A stretch of 64,000 nt of DNA from Arenicellales bacterium (GTDB lineage Bacteria > Pseudomonadota > Gammaproteobacteria > Arenicellales > JAJDZL01). The stretch spans positions 2,666,001 to 2,730,000 of the forward strand of contig OY282380.1 of NCBI GenBank assembly GCA_958295885.1, read 5' to 3'. The position numbers were made by a program, and so were the translations under genes. The notes below the pieces were generated by a model. That model was not told where the DNA came from. It worked only from the letters and a program-made list of their open reading frames with translations, and did not search any database. This document shows positions 37,076-46,580 of the stretch, one piece after another (position 1 is the stretch's first letter; every line of letters starts with the position of its first letter).

Positions 37076-37579
37076 TTACTGGGAGTGGTCGAGCATTTGC
37101 ACCGCATTGCCGTTGAGTGCGATCTGCACTGCGGCAAGCGAGCTGCAGCCTTGGCAGGACATCGACTGCAGGCAGCTGGAGATGCGACAGTAAGCTTGGG
37201 CGTGGTCGAAGTTTCGGAAGGTTCCTGAGACCTTCTGTTTGACTTTCGCCATTCGGATGTCGCGCTCGGCTCGACTGTTGCTGAACGGCACCTCGCTTTG
37301 GCGGGCGAAACGCAGGATTTCAGTTTCATAGGTTTTGAACGCATCGAGCAGCAGTTCTGCCTCGGATTTGGGGATGCGGCCTTTTTTTCCTTTGCGCGGC
37401 GGTCGTTCCGGCAATTCTCGTCTGCCTTCGGTGAGGATCGCGCGGTAACGCATGCTCACCTCCTCAAAGCGCGTTTCGCTGAGCTTTTTGGCGTCGGCAT
37501 CGGCTGCTTCCCGACAGGTATCAAGCAGCAGTCGGCGCATGTTTTTCGCCTGCTTGTGGCGGTGCCGTTCCGACACCAT
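37076..37579 (-). pseudogene. IS66 transposase, C-terminal half
   Basis: Matches the IS66 DDE C-terminus: KTYETEILRFARQSEVPFSN followed by SRAERDIRMAKVKQKVSGTF and AQAYCRISSCLQSMSCQG. The catalytic Glu lies in SRAERD. The N-terminal zinc-finger and first Asp regions are missing. Confidence 0.75.
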
Positions 37580-37852
37580 GCTGCTGGCTGAAACGATACG
37601 GCGTCGAGTTTACCGAAACCCACTACCGGGTGTTGCTTGACGACTCGCGGTATGCCAACCAACCCAAGGTGGAACGATTGCAGATCATGCCCTATGTCGA
37701 TTTCATCTTCACCGCCAAGACCGCAGCGCACGAGACTCTGTATGATCCCCTTGCGCCGAAGACGCGCCTCGTTACCCACCGTCGAAATCTTACAGCTCGC
37801 TTGCGGCCGTCGAAATCGCATTGAACGGCAATGCAGTTGAAATGCTCGATTA
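37580..37852 (+). pseudogene. Remnant shared with nuclease downstream regions
   Basis: + frame YGVEFTETHYRVLLDDSRYA, NQPKVERLQIMPYVDFIFTA and KTAAHETLYDPLAPK is the same conserved tract as at 20840-20960 and 24790-24890. The product is not recognised. Confidence 0.45.
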
Positions 37853-38037
37853 GTCCAAATAATTTTATTTCAGTCTACAGCCCTAGAAACTTGTCCTTCC
37901 TCAAGTAGGGGGGAGTATTTTGATTTATGTCCGCTGTGTTCATGAGTATCGCGATATCGTCTATCTTACCGATTTCAAGTGTAATCGGATCACATCTAAA
38001 AGTGTCGGATTCAATTGCGAAACGAAACTCTCGTTGG

Positions 38038-38386
38038 TGGTACTAACCCGATAATGTAGAGACGCTTTAATGACAGGATAATCTTAACAATTCGAGGAAA
38101 ATCGAAGAAAAGCAGGAAATTTATTCAAAAGATTCGAGGTGCATAAATATTTGAGTCAGAACCAAGCAGGAGCAATATATACGGATATAGGCTGTTGTTG
38201 CACCAATCTGATTTACGTGATCAACAGCATTTAGTCAGTCCAGTAAGTTGCCACAAGCGTTTGCTTTACTGAGTGGTGACTGTTCGTTAAACCGAACTCT
38301 TTTAGTAAAACACATCTGTGGTTTTGTTCAATTTGGAGAGTTTCTCGAAGTCAGCGATTTCTACTTTGAATGGCAGTTCCGAAAAA
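38038..38386 (+). repeat. R1 repeat, copy c (complete)
   Basis: Runs from TGGTACTAACCCGATAATG into J-site 7. The 125 bp before it are also shared with copy d, so about 540 bp (37870-38414 and 41826-42355) are duplicated. Confidence 0.75.
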
Positions 38387-38414
38387 GTTCGGATACGTTG
38401 CGACCGTGCCCACC
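38387..38414 (+). repeat. J-site 7
   Basis: GTTCGGATACGTTGCGACCG then TGCCCACC, the consensus form. The HipBA operon to its right is transcribed toward it. Confidence 0.8.
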
Positions 38415-38456
38415 AAGACAATTCAGACAAATTTAATCAATTTTCTATAGTGCAGT

Positions 38457-39716
38457 CTATTGTTCAGTCGAAAAAGTGTTTAGAAACTGTCTTCCCCATA
38501 GAAGTTTCTTGTCCGCATCGCTTAGTTCGGCCTCCTCGCATACGGTGTCCCAATGCTGTACGACAGTGGTAATGAGCTTTTCAAAAATGTTGCGAGCTTC
38601 CACTTCGGACAGCAAGAAGTTATGTGCCGTTTCGAGACAGGATTTAAGCCAGCTGAGGTTGTTGTTACCGCAGATCAGCATAGCTTGTGAGGCTTCATTG
38701 CCTGCGCGGTTTTGTGGACATATGTCATAGGCAGGCGTGAGTGTCAAGTCCTTGCCATCCCAAAAAGCAGCATGGTTGCGTGCGTGATCATCAGTATTGC
38801 CACAAAGAATGTTGAATACGAGCCGAGAGAATACTTCCTCGAGGGATTTCCTAGGATTTGTGAAGCGGTGACGGATGATTTCAGCAAAGGTTTCGTAACT
38901 GGCGTATCTCGCCATCATTTCATCAAGGCCAAGCAGCGTTAATGCAGAGACCTGGGCCTTACGCAGCCAGACACTGTGTTTCGGAATACGATCAAACCGC
39001 TCTATCAGGAGCACGTCTTTACCGACTGCCTTGGTCAGTTGGACCGGTGCAACATTCAGTTCCGCCAAATCCGCTAGCCGCATTGCGATGAACTCAGCTT
39101 TGACGACATTGTAAAGATCAGTACTAGAGGAAAACTTGGCAATGTACTTTCTGCTTTGATCTTGAATTAAGGCTTTTGGACGCGCACCGCCGATCGAACT
39201 GCCATGGAACAATGCTTGATCCAGTTCAGGTGTGAGAAGAACCCCTTTTTCAACCCGATCGGCGGACTCAATCAGCTCTTCTATGCTTGGGTTTGTCGCA
39301 GTACGCGGTACGTATTCAGTTGGTGAGCGTTGAAAATCGAGCGCACCGATCCGGTCTGAACCGGATTCCAGTAGATACGTTAATTCATCCAGCTCATCAG
39401 TATCCGTGTTCGCACCCTTGAGCCCTAATAGTCTATTGATGATTACACGTCGCCCCCACGCATCAGGTGAGGCATCCCGAATACAGCCGGGCATAGTCAA
39501 ACCTTCTGACAGGGGTAATCTCCCAGTTTGCAAGGGCAGTTCCGGTTCATAAATCGAAATGGCGGAATTACTACTGCCAATACGTTCAAGATAGCTCTTG
39601 CCGTAGTTGAACTGGACAGTGCCGTTATCAGCTTCCAACCGTCCGGCTACAACAGGTTCCGTTGCATTCGGCAACCATATCCAGACGAAAGCTTCTTTCC
39701 CGCTGCTAGAAGTCAT
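38457..39716 (-). CDS. hipA: HipA-family serine/threonine kinase toxin
   Basis: 419 aa, normal HipA length. N-terminal HipA_N region (VAGRLEADNGTVQFNYGKSY, LPLSEGLTMPGCIRDASPD), Gly-rich SSIGGARPKALIQDQ loop, AKFSSSTDLYNVVKAEFIAM with the ATP-binding Lys/Glu, and the catalytic NILCGNTDDHARNHAAFWD plus LTPAYDI metal-binding segment. HipA phosphorylates GltX in E. coli. Intact and overlapping hipB by 11 bp. Confidence 0.9.
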   Translation of the reverse strand: MTSSSGKEAFVWIWLPNATEPVVAGRLEADNGTVQFNYGKSYLERIGSSNSAISIYEPELPLQTGRLPLSEGLTMPGCIRDASPDAWGRRVIINRLLGLKGANTDTDELDELTYLLESGSDRIGALDFQRSPTEYVPRTATNPSIEELIESADRVEKGVLLTPELDQALFHGSSIGGARPKALIQDQSRKYIAKFSSSTDLYNVVKAEFIAMRLADLAELNVAPVQLTKAVGKDVLLIERFDRIPKHSVWLRKAQVSALTLLGLDEMMARYASYETFAEIIRHRFTNPRKSLEEVFSRLVFNILCGNTDDHARNHAAFWDGKDLTLTPAYDICPQNRAGNEASQAMLICGNNNLSWLKSCLETAHNFLLSEVEARNIFEKLITTVVQHWDTVCEEAELSDADKKLLWGRQFLNTFSTEQ

Positions 39717-40044
39717 CGCGCACCACCTTGGACTTGTTGCGAACAGACTTTGGCAACAATTCCAGCTTTTCTTCGGTACGGTGTAGATGCTTCGTCAGTG
39801 TGCTCTGATCGGCGTCAAATAGTTTTACACCGACTATAGCAGCGACTTCGAATACCATGCCAATTTCACACTTTAGATTGCCTTTTTCGATGCGCTGCAG
39901 CAGTCCTCTGGAGATTCCAGCGCGGTCTGCCACTTCCTGCGCAGTGTATTTGCGCTTTATGCGCGCTACACGAATCAGTCCTCCGAGAAGGGCGGATGCA
40001 GTTTGGGTATAGCGTGAGTAGGCGCGTGTTATGGATTTGGGCAT
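39706..40044 (-). CDS. hipB: HipB-family antitoxin
   Basis: 112-aa XRE-type repressor: LLGGLIRVARIKRKYTAQEV, then ADRAGISRGLLQRIEKGNLK as the helix-turn-helix. It is encoded upstream of hipA, as usual, and presumably binds the palindrome in front of its start. Intact. Confidence 0.85.
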   Translation of the reverse strand: MPKSITRAYSRYTQTASALLGGLIRVARIKRKYTAQEVADRAGISRGLLQRIEKGNLKCEIGMVFEVAAIVGVKLFDADQSTLTKHLHRTEEKLELLPKSVRNKSKVVRDDF

Positions 40045-40058
40045 TGACTGATTATTGT

Positions 40059-40070
40059 TTCATATATGAA
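40059..40070. promoter_or_regulatory. Candidate HipB operator
   Basis: TTCATATATGAA, a perfect 12-bp palindrome 15 bp upstream of the hipB start in AT-rich sequence. Operator function is inferred from position. Confidence 0.45.
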
Positions 40071-40410
40071 TCATAAAATAACTTTATGATCTTTCTGTGA
40101 ATCATTATAGTGATTTCTCACCACTTTGTCGAGACACAAGCGAACAATTCGGAATATGCCAAATATTTTTATGTGGTGCTAAGATATCAGTACGAAAAAC
40201 ACCAGATATTTCTACCGGAAGATTTTAAGTTACGTTTTCGGTCAATACTTTTTGGCTTCGCTTGCTACGACGCAACTAGTGTAAGCTTCTAAAGCGTTGA
40301 AAATCAGCCAAGGCAAATGCTGTCTAACAAATTAACGCGCTACAATTCAGGTGCGCAATCGAACTGATACCCACACTGAATTATTGAGTGTAGCACCCTA
40401 TTGAGAGTAG
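40071..40410. other. Intergenic region between hipB and the next gene
   Basis: No gene supported. A 60-codon open frame at 40110 has neither a ribosome site nor family features. Confidence 0.35.
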
Positions 40411-41036
40411 GTGATGAGTAGAGCAAAATATTTCGATTCAATATTGTTTTCTGAGTTTCGTTTTCCTCAGGTTGGTGACAAGCTGTTCAATCAATCCGAT
40501 ATTTATTTTCAAAGCGCCAACATTAACAAATTTGGACATTTTCGGCTTGAATATATGATTGAAGGTTACAAGCACGGCGCAGACTTGATGGTTGAACGTG
40601 CGTTGGAGGATCGTGTGGCACTGGATGTGCTCATTTTCCCAATAATTTTCTGTTATCGTCACTACATTGAGCTCTCTCTCTCAAGCACTTAATCGCAAAT
40701 TACGGAGCAATGGTAGGCGTTTCAAGTTTATGGAAAACTCATGATCTTTCAACGCTTTGGAACACAGTTAAAATTGTGGTCGAGTATTACGGCGTTGAGG
40801 GCGAAGATGATTCAGCATTAGTTGTCACTGATATCATCGCTGAATTTGAAAAGTTGGATCGAGGATCATTCTCATTTCGTTATCCTGTTGACAAAGAAGG
40901 CAATCTGATTAAATTCGAATTAGAATCGTGTGACTTGGTCAATCTCGCTGATGTTATGAAAGGATTCGAGGGTTACATAGATGGCCTTAACGGCCTTCTT
41001 GATAATCTCAAGCATGCTTCCGATAACTATTTTTAG
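40411..41036 (+). pseudogene. Conserved hypothetical (HEPN-like) gene with (CT)n frameshift
   Basis: Two frames read as one protein of about 208 aa: VALDVLIFPIIFCYRHYIEL then, after a shift, SSLWKTHDLSTLWNTVKIVV and IIAEFEKLDRGSFSFRYPVD. The YRHYxELSLK and HDLxxLW motifs recall HEPN-type helical proteins. The break is at CTCTCTCTCTC (40672-40682); with two fewer bases the frame reads ELSLKHLIANYGAMVG and continues. It may be phase-variable or dead. Confidence 0.5.
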
Positions 41037-41280
41037 ACTATCAACTACACACGCTTGACCAAGCGTTCTGATTGATCAATCCACCTTGCTTCATTGCTTC
41101 GTTTGTTTTGGTTGCATATATTGATCTCTTACCAGCAATTTTTATACAAAGATGCTTCAAATATATTGTGTTGGTAGAGGGACAGCAAACGTAAGAGAAT
41201 ATTGTTTCGCGCTTTAACGAATTTCGACGAAACTACGAAGACATTACCGAGAGGTAATTATGCAGATTGTAATTCAACTA

Positions 41281-41815
41281 GGTTAGTCGACCCTGAATAA
41301 ATCGAATTTCTGCCGATTTACGAATTTATGAAGATCAAGTTAAGACGAGTCATCGGAAGCTGAAACGGCTCTATGCTCCGTTCAACGCTACAACACCGAA
41401 CTTTGCTCCCGACAGCCCCATTTTTTGGCCAATAATATGACAAAAAATTCGGGCACAACTGTCCCTCTATCTTTCAGGATCACTCGTAGATTTTGTCTGG
41501 CACAGCTCAGAAGAACATTCATGCTTTTGCCTTGAGTGCTCTTTAGATAGTTGTGTCCCAGCCAGTTATCGTGTTTCAGATGACCAATGATCGACTCAAT
41601 CGTCTAACGCCGTATCAGACATTTCCGGATTCGAGCCGTATCCGCGCGCTATTGTCCCGAGATGTAAAGCACACTGTCTGTTTCATCATGACCGCGATAG
41701 CCACGGTCCACAAACATCTCCTCGATGCGCTGTCCACATAACGCGCGCATCTGGTCCAAGGTTCATTTTGAGGTGTGATTGTCATACAGGTTGCCCGGCA
41801 AGGCCAGGCCTTTAT
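41281..41815 (-). pseudogene. IS5-type transposase remnant
   Basis: The right part on the minus strand reads PGNLYDNHTS and RIEEMFVDRGYRGHDETDS (DDE Asp region), followed after frame changes by RLIGHLKHDNWLGHNYLKST. The left end GTCGACCCTGAATAAATCG matches the end at 54155. Multiple frameshifts. Confidence 0.6.
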
Positions 41816-41980
41816 TTCAATCTACAGCCCTAGAAACTTGTCCTTCCTCAAGTAGGGGGGGAGTATTTTGATTTATGTCCGCTGTGTTCATGAGTATCGC
41901 GAAATCGTCTATCTTACCGATTTCAAGTGTAATCGGATCACATCTAAAAGTGTCGGATTCAATTGCGAAACTCTCGTTGG

Positions 41981-42329
41981 TGGTACTAACCCGATAATGT
42001 AGAGACGCTTTAATGACAGGATAATCTTAACAATTTGAGGAAAATCGAAGAAAAGCAGGAGATTTATTCAAAAGATTCGAGGTGAATAAATATTTGAGTC
42101 AGAACCAAGCAGGAGCAATATATACGGATATAGGCTGTTGTTGCACCAATCTGATTTACGTGATCAACAGCATTTAGTCAGTCCAGTAAGTTGCCACAAG
42201 CACTTGCTTTACTGAGTGGTGACTGTTCGTTAAACCGCACCCTTTTAGTGATACACATCTGTGGTTTTGTTCAATTTGGAGAGTTTCTCGAAGTCAAAGA
42301 TTTCTACTTTGAATGGCGGTTCCGCAAAA
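41981..42329 (+). repeat. R1 repeat, copy d (complete)
   Basis: Nearly identical to copy c; leads into J-site 8. Confidence 0.75.
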
Positions 42330-42355
42330 GTTCGGATACGTTGCGACCGTGCCCA
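42330..42355 (+). repeat. J-site 8
   Basis: GTTCGGATACGTTGCGACCG then TGCCCA. The RHH-Fic leader begins here. The leader downstream matches that of J-site 16 within a few bases of this point. Confidence 0.8.
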
Positions 42356-42434
42356 TTATGATTCTTCTTCAATTTTTCTATAACTCCCAAATTTGGATAG
42401 TTTCAATTTGTTAATAACAAAAGATTGACATAGC

Positions 42435-42462
42435 ATGACACATCATGACAATCGCGTATAAT
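42435..42462 (+). promoter_or_regulatory. Promoter of RHH-Fic copy 1, apparently leaderless
   Basis: ATGACA, 16-nt spacer, TATAAT ending 7 nt before the RHH start codon. The transcript would therefore begin at or within a base of the ATG, and no Shine-Dalgarno sequence is present. Two direct CATGACA repeats overlap the -35 and spacer and could be the antitoxin's operator. The same sequence occurs in copy 2. Confidence 0.55.
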
Positions 42463-42469
42463 CGTCTCT

Positions 42470-42682
42470 ATGAAAAAAATCAAGATCAGTTCAAAAGTTG
42501 ACGAGGTTGTCTGGCAAGACTTCAAAGCACTGGCTCAGGAACGCCATCAGAATGTTTCCGGTTTGTTGACCGATGCTATTCGAGAATACGTTCAGCGACA
42601 GCGTATTAGACCGGTTGTATTAAAACACTTGGAATCGTCCATGGAACAAAACGAAGAATTGGGAAAATTGCTGGCTAGGTGA
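42470..42682 (+). CDS. Ribbon-helix-helix antitoxin of a Fic/Doc pair, copy 1
   Basis: 70 aa: KISSKVDEVVWQDFKALAQE then RHQNVSGLLTDAIREYVQRQ is the RHH DNA-binding part, and the tail (HLESSMEQNEELGKLLAR) would bind the toxin. The toxin gene starts at an overlapping GTG. Intact and nearly identical to the copy at 60888. Confidence 0.85.
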   Translation: MKKIKISSKVDEVVWQDFKALAQERHQNVSGLLTDAIREYVQRQRIRPVVLKHLESSMEQNEELGKLLAR

Positions 42683-43053
42683 TTCAGTTCTTGACTCTTG
42701 AGGAGATTCTTGCAATCCACGAGTCGGTAATTGAGCGATTTGGAGGTCAGCCCGGAATTCGGGACTACGGATTGTTGCTCAGCGCATTGTACAGACCTCA
42801 AACCGGATACTACAACGACTTAGCAGAGATGGGTGCCGCATTGTTTGAATCTCTGATCATTAATCATCCATTTATCGATGGCAATAAACGCGTGGCGTTT
42901 TTTGGCACAGATGTATTTTTTCGATTGAACGGCTACCAATTCAAAGTCGAACCGAATGACACATATCAGTGTTTGGTTGAGCTAATTCAGTCTCAGACAT
43001 GTGATTTTGATCATCTATTGCCTTGGATTCGAAAATCTATCGTTTCGATATGA
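42679..43053 (+). CDS. doc: Doc-type Fic-family toxin, copy 1
   Basis: 124 aa, the size of Doc. It has LTLEEILAIHESVIERFGG, GLLLSALYRPQTGYY and the Fic motif HPFIDGNKRVAFF with the catalytic His and the NKR phosphate-binding residues. Doc phosphorylates EF-Tu in phage P1. GTG start overlapping the antitoxin stop. Intact. Confidence 0.88.
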   Translation: MIQFLTLEEILAIHESVIERFGGQPGIRDYGLLLSALYRPQTGYYNDLAEMGAALFESLIINHPFIDGNKRVAFFGTDVFFRLNGYQFKVEPNDTYQCLVELIQSQTCDFDHLLPWIRKSIVSI

Positions 43054-43257
43054 GTCCAAGATCATCAAGAATGCATTACCACGGTTGCATGGCCTGAATT
43101 GATATGATGTTCTCGGTGATTGTTTGTGTCGATCTTAATTTTGTGAGATGGCTGCGAATCATCAATCGTTTCATCTCAGTGAATACGACAATTGCAACAA
43201 GATTAGAGACTTGTCGACACAGCAATTTAACAGTGAAATTATTATTGATGTAAAGCA

Positions 43258-43500
43258 ATGGGACTTGAACATAATCGCGGCGAGATTGCAACAGATGCCC
43301 TGATTGACAGAATTCCAGAGATCTTGGGAAAGAACCCTATGTTTGCCGGAACCAGAGTTCCGGTTCGCGTTCTGCAGGAGCATTTGGAAGCGGGCGATCG
43401 GTTAGATGATTTCCTGAATGATTTCCCCTCCGTATCGCGAGAACATGCGGTGGAGGTGCTTGAAAGTGCGGTAGCGGAACTTGTAGGTACCGCACATTAA
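43258..43500 (+). CDS. DUF433 antitoxin, copy 3
   Basis: 80 aa (RIPEILGKNPMFAGTRVPVR then VLQEHLEAGDRLDDFLNDFP). Shares leader and sequence with copy 2. A similar leader follows the second RHH-Fic pair, so the two modules were once adjacent there too. Confidence 0.8.
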   Translation: MGLEHNRGEIATDALIDRIPEILGKNPMFAGTRVPVRVLQEHLEAGDRLDDFLNDFPSVSREHAVEVLESAVAELVGTAH

Positions 43501-43817
43501 AGTTTTGCTTGACGAATCCACTCCGAGGCAACTTGCCTTTCTTATTCACGAATCATTTGAGGTAGACAGGGTTCAAAAGATGGGTTGGAACAAAAAACAG
43601 CATGTTGTTGCAACTTGCCTCTGAACACCAGTTTAACGCTTTAGTTAAGGTCGATCAAGGATTTGAATGTCAGCAAAATGCGAACACTCTGCCGATTCCA
43701 GTTGTAATCATGATCGCACAGACCAATCGTTTTCAGGACCTGCAGCCGCTGGTTCCTGACGTAGTGTCAATTCTAAACTCTAATCCCGAGATTGGCTTTT
43801 ATCGTGTACAGGGATGA
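43496..43817 (+). pseudogene. DUF5615 PIN-like toxin, frameshifted
   Basis: From ATT 43496: IKVLLDESTPRQLAFLIHES, VDRVQKMGWNKKQ, then a frame change at the A-run to LLQLASEHQFNALVKVDQGF, IPVVIMIAQTNRFQDLQPLV and ILNSNPEIGFYRVQG. All family blocks are present but not in one frame. The first codon is ATT, as in the stub at 27967. Confidence 0.7.
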
Positions 43818-43913
43818 AGTAGATTCTGGCAATTTATTTGACATCCGACAGGCATTACCAAATCACTGTGCTCAGGTTCACTGAATTTTAATTACTGGTG
43901 AAAGATCAAACGA

Positions 43914-43943
43914 GGTTCGGATACGTTGCGACCGGGCCCACCA
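43914..43943 (+). repeat. J-site 9
   Basis: GGTTCGGATACGTTGCGACC then GGGCCCACCA. Preceded by GGTGAAAGATCAAACGA, nearly the same left flank as J-site 1. Confidence 0.78.
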
Positions 43944-43984
43944 AATCGAAAGAACAGAGGAAATCAAAATAACATCCAACCAGA

Positions 43985-46005
43985 GGCAGTTGCGTTGTAG
44001 AGGTTTTCACGACAATTTGGAGTTGATCGAATCAAAAAAAAACGATCTGACTCTCTCGAAATCACACATTTGATGACTCATTTTACAAATATCCAAGCAT
44101 TGGCACTGTCAAATGCAGTCGAACCGAGGCGAATGCGGTTGAGCAGCTGGTAAAAGCAGGCGGCAGCAGTTATTTTTCGGATTTCAGGCGCGCCATGGCC
44201 TCGCCGGCGTCATGGGCGGCGATCCTTTTGCGATTCGGCGGCTAAGCTGCTTTGGGCAGGTGCCAGGTTTTGACTAGTGAGCGCATCTGATGTTTCCGCT
44301 CTGCCCGATAATGAGCCAGTGCCAGCGCCATCATGATGGCCATGGCAATGCTGACGCGGATTTGCATTTTCATCTTCCCGCGTATGTAGTGCCGCTCGAA
44401 ACGGTAGCCTTGGTCGAATCGAGAAAAAATACGCTCCAGCGAGGTGCGCTGATTGTAGTCCTGTTGCCAAGTGGCGGTGTGACGCGGCGTAGGTGTGAAG
44501 ATGCGACGGTCCTTGTCGAGTTTGACGCGCGGCCGTAGTCGGAGACCTGTCCGCCGTGCTGCTGGTGACATTCCTGATAGCCCTTGCAGCCCAGCCCATA
44601 GACCGCAGCCGGACAGCGGTACTTCAAGGTCTTTCGACCTTTTTCGAATCCACAGAACGCCATCCCCCGCTGTTGTTGGGTCTTTGGACACACACAATAC
44701 ACCTGGCCGCGCTCGTCATACACGATGTTGTCGGTTCGAACGCCGTCGTTGAACAGGCGCGTGATGGGCACATTCGGGTCGTAATTCTGATTCTGTTCTT
44801 CCTGTCGCCACATCATTTTGTGGTCAATCAGCGGACGAATCTCGTACTCATCATACAAGGTGGCCTTGAGCGGCGCGCATTCAAGGCCGCGGTCGGCGGT
44901 AAACTGCTGGCAACGTTCGGCCAGCTCTGGGATTTGCTCGAACAGCTGCGGCAGCATGGAGTCCGCAGACAGACAACTTCCGACCGCGAAGCTTTGCGCA
45001 GCTTCACAGCCACTGGAATTTCATAGTGCGTGTCGGCGATCAGATGCACCCGGTAGCCGAACCAGGTCTTGATCTTTTGCCACAGCGGGCCATCTTTACC
45101 GCGACCGCTGGTCTTGTGTTTGCCCCAGTCGGCATCGGGGTCCGAGGTGCGATCTTTGCCAGCGAGGGTTCTGCCGGTGGAATGGGAAGGTAGCGCTTTG
45201 CCATCGTAGCCCAGACAGCGACCGAAATCCGGCACTTCTGCCATCAGCTGATGGCGCAGCGTGACGATCATCTCAGAGATCAGGCCGGTGTCGGCTTCCA
45301 GCTTGGACAGCTGTTTTAGAAAACGTGAGAAATTCCAAGCCTCGGGCAGTGACGTACGAAGCGGCTGGACTTCTTCGGTGACCGCTTGCACCTGGCCCTG
45401 CTCATCGTAGTGCAGCGCTTGTTTCGGCGGGCTCTGCCGTGGCAGTGGGTTGAAGCCGCAAAGCTGTGCCAGCTGCACGTTTCGAGCCAGTTCGCGTAGC
45501 AGAGAATTCACCGAGTCATGCCCGAACACGACGCCTGCGATCATGGTTCGGAACAGGGCTCGGATCGGATAGTCGTTGCGGCCGCGGCCGCGTCGAGACT
45601 CAAGTTTGGCAACGATTTCCTGGTACGGCAGGTGCTCGAGAATCAGTATCAAGCGCTGCAGTTCCGGCATGTCACCGGTTTCCCAAGCAAAAAGATGTGG
45701 ATTGTTTTCAGGTATATGAAGCTCCCAGCGAGTGCCTTGATGTGTTGAAAATCATGGCCCTGAATTATCGCAAATACGCTGATGAATATCAAACATAACT
45801 TATTGATAATATATGGTATTATAATAAACTACAAGTTGACATCGGATGCCCGGTGAGGTGCTTATTTCCGACTGGGGTAGAATTGGCTGGAAAATTGGCA
45901 AAATGCTCAGGAAAACGCAGAAAACAGCGTTATTTTGGGGTAATAATTATTTCCGACCCTTGATTTACTCAATCAAATCAAACTCTTTCTAACAGCGCAA
46001 CTGCC
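43985..46005 (-). mobile_element. IS1182-like element, copy 2
   Basis: About 2.02 kb with inverted ends GGCAGTTGCGTTGTAGAG and, at 46005, the complement GGCAGTTGCGCTGTTAGA. Copies of its 3' end are scattered at 2.6, 19.3, 23.4, 33.3 and 55.5 kb. Confidence 0.75.
44242..45715 (-). pseudogene. IS1182-like DDE transposase, copy 2, frameshifted
   Basis: Better preserved than copy 1: MPELQRLILILEHLPYQEIV, DYPIRALFRTMIAGVVFGHD, FGRCLGYDGKALPSHSTGRT, DPDADWGKHKTSGRGKDGPL and WFGYRVHLIADTHYEIPVAV are in one frame to about 44970. Frameshifts follow before MLPQLFEQIPELAERCQQFT and again before RPRVKLDKDRRIFTPTPRHT. The ATG used by copy 1 reads ATA here, so MPELQ at 45670 is the first start. Confidence 0.75.
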
Positions 46006-46096
46006 TAGGATTGGTATAATTGAATCAGAATTTCGCTAGAGATGTCTTCGGCGCGCAAATTCCATATGTAACTCAAAAAAAAGGAAATTACTACCG

Positions 46097-46549
46097 ATGC
46101 AACAACAATTACGTTTGCCTATCGAAACTCTTAGAATCAGGAATGCCCTGTTTTTTACTTGTTTATGTCTTGTATTAGTGAGTTGTACCACACCTATACT
46201 CCCCAAGGAATCCAAGATATATCTAGAGAATGAACTGTCTCCACATGTTGGTAACAGCATTCATGGTGTAATTGATGATTTTGGGTATCCGACTAAATCC
46301 GAAACAGTTGCAGATACAAAGATTTATGTTTGGGAATTTTCAACTGAGACAAGTTCATACAGTCAGTCGGCTCCAAGTAGTAGCGGTTTCAGTTTTGGGT
46401 TGGGTTTTACGACCACTATTGAGTGCTTTGTGCGAGTCAAGGTGGATGAACAGGAAATTGTAACTGAATTTAGTGTCGACCAATCGTGGAATGGCTGCGC
46501 GCACATGATCAGAGACATTGACGAGAGAAAGAAAAATGAAGAAGAATAA
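46097..46549 (+). CDS. Lipoprotein, first of a tandem pair
   Basis: 150 aa with an N-terminal hydrophobic stretch and lipobox LVSC (LFFTCLCLVLVSC), so membrane-anchored after signal peptidase II. The mature part has HGVIDDFGYPTKSETVADTK, IYVWEFSTET and a second Cys in TTIECFVRVKVDEQEIV, with a third near the end. It shares this layout with the next gene. Unknown function; start 46097 follows AAGGAAAT. Confidence 0.6.
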   Translation: MQQQLRLPIETLRIRNALFFTCLCLVLVSCTTPILPKESKIYLENELSPHVGNSIHGVIDDFGYPTKSETVADTKIYVWEFSTETSSYSQSAPSSSGFSFGLGFTTTIECFVRVKVDEQEIVTEFSVDQSWNGCAHMIRDIDERKKNEEE

Positions 46550-46580
46550 ACTTGACCTAATTATTGTTGGGTAGTAAAGC

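Larger units (their letters stand above)
37012..37912. mobile_element. IS66-type remnant with two inverted 3' ends
   Basis: Left end GTAACTACTCCCCCCC, right end near ...CCTCAAGTAGGGGGG. The minus strand carries the transposase C-terminus (SLAAVQIALNGNAVQMLD) near the left end, and the + strand carries a second copy of the same C-terminus (SSLAAVEIALNGNAVEMLD) near the right end. Both ends are 3' ends of the gene in inverted orientation. Confidence 0.6.

Noticed and set aside
40110-40292. 60-codon open frame upstream of the HEPN-like gene
   Set aside because: No ribosome site, no family features, and it lies in the likely control region of hipBA.
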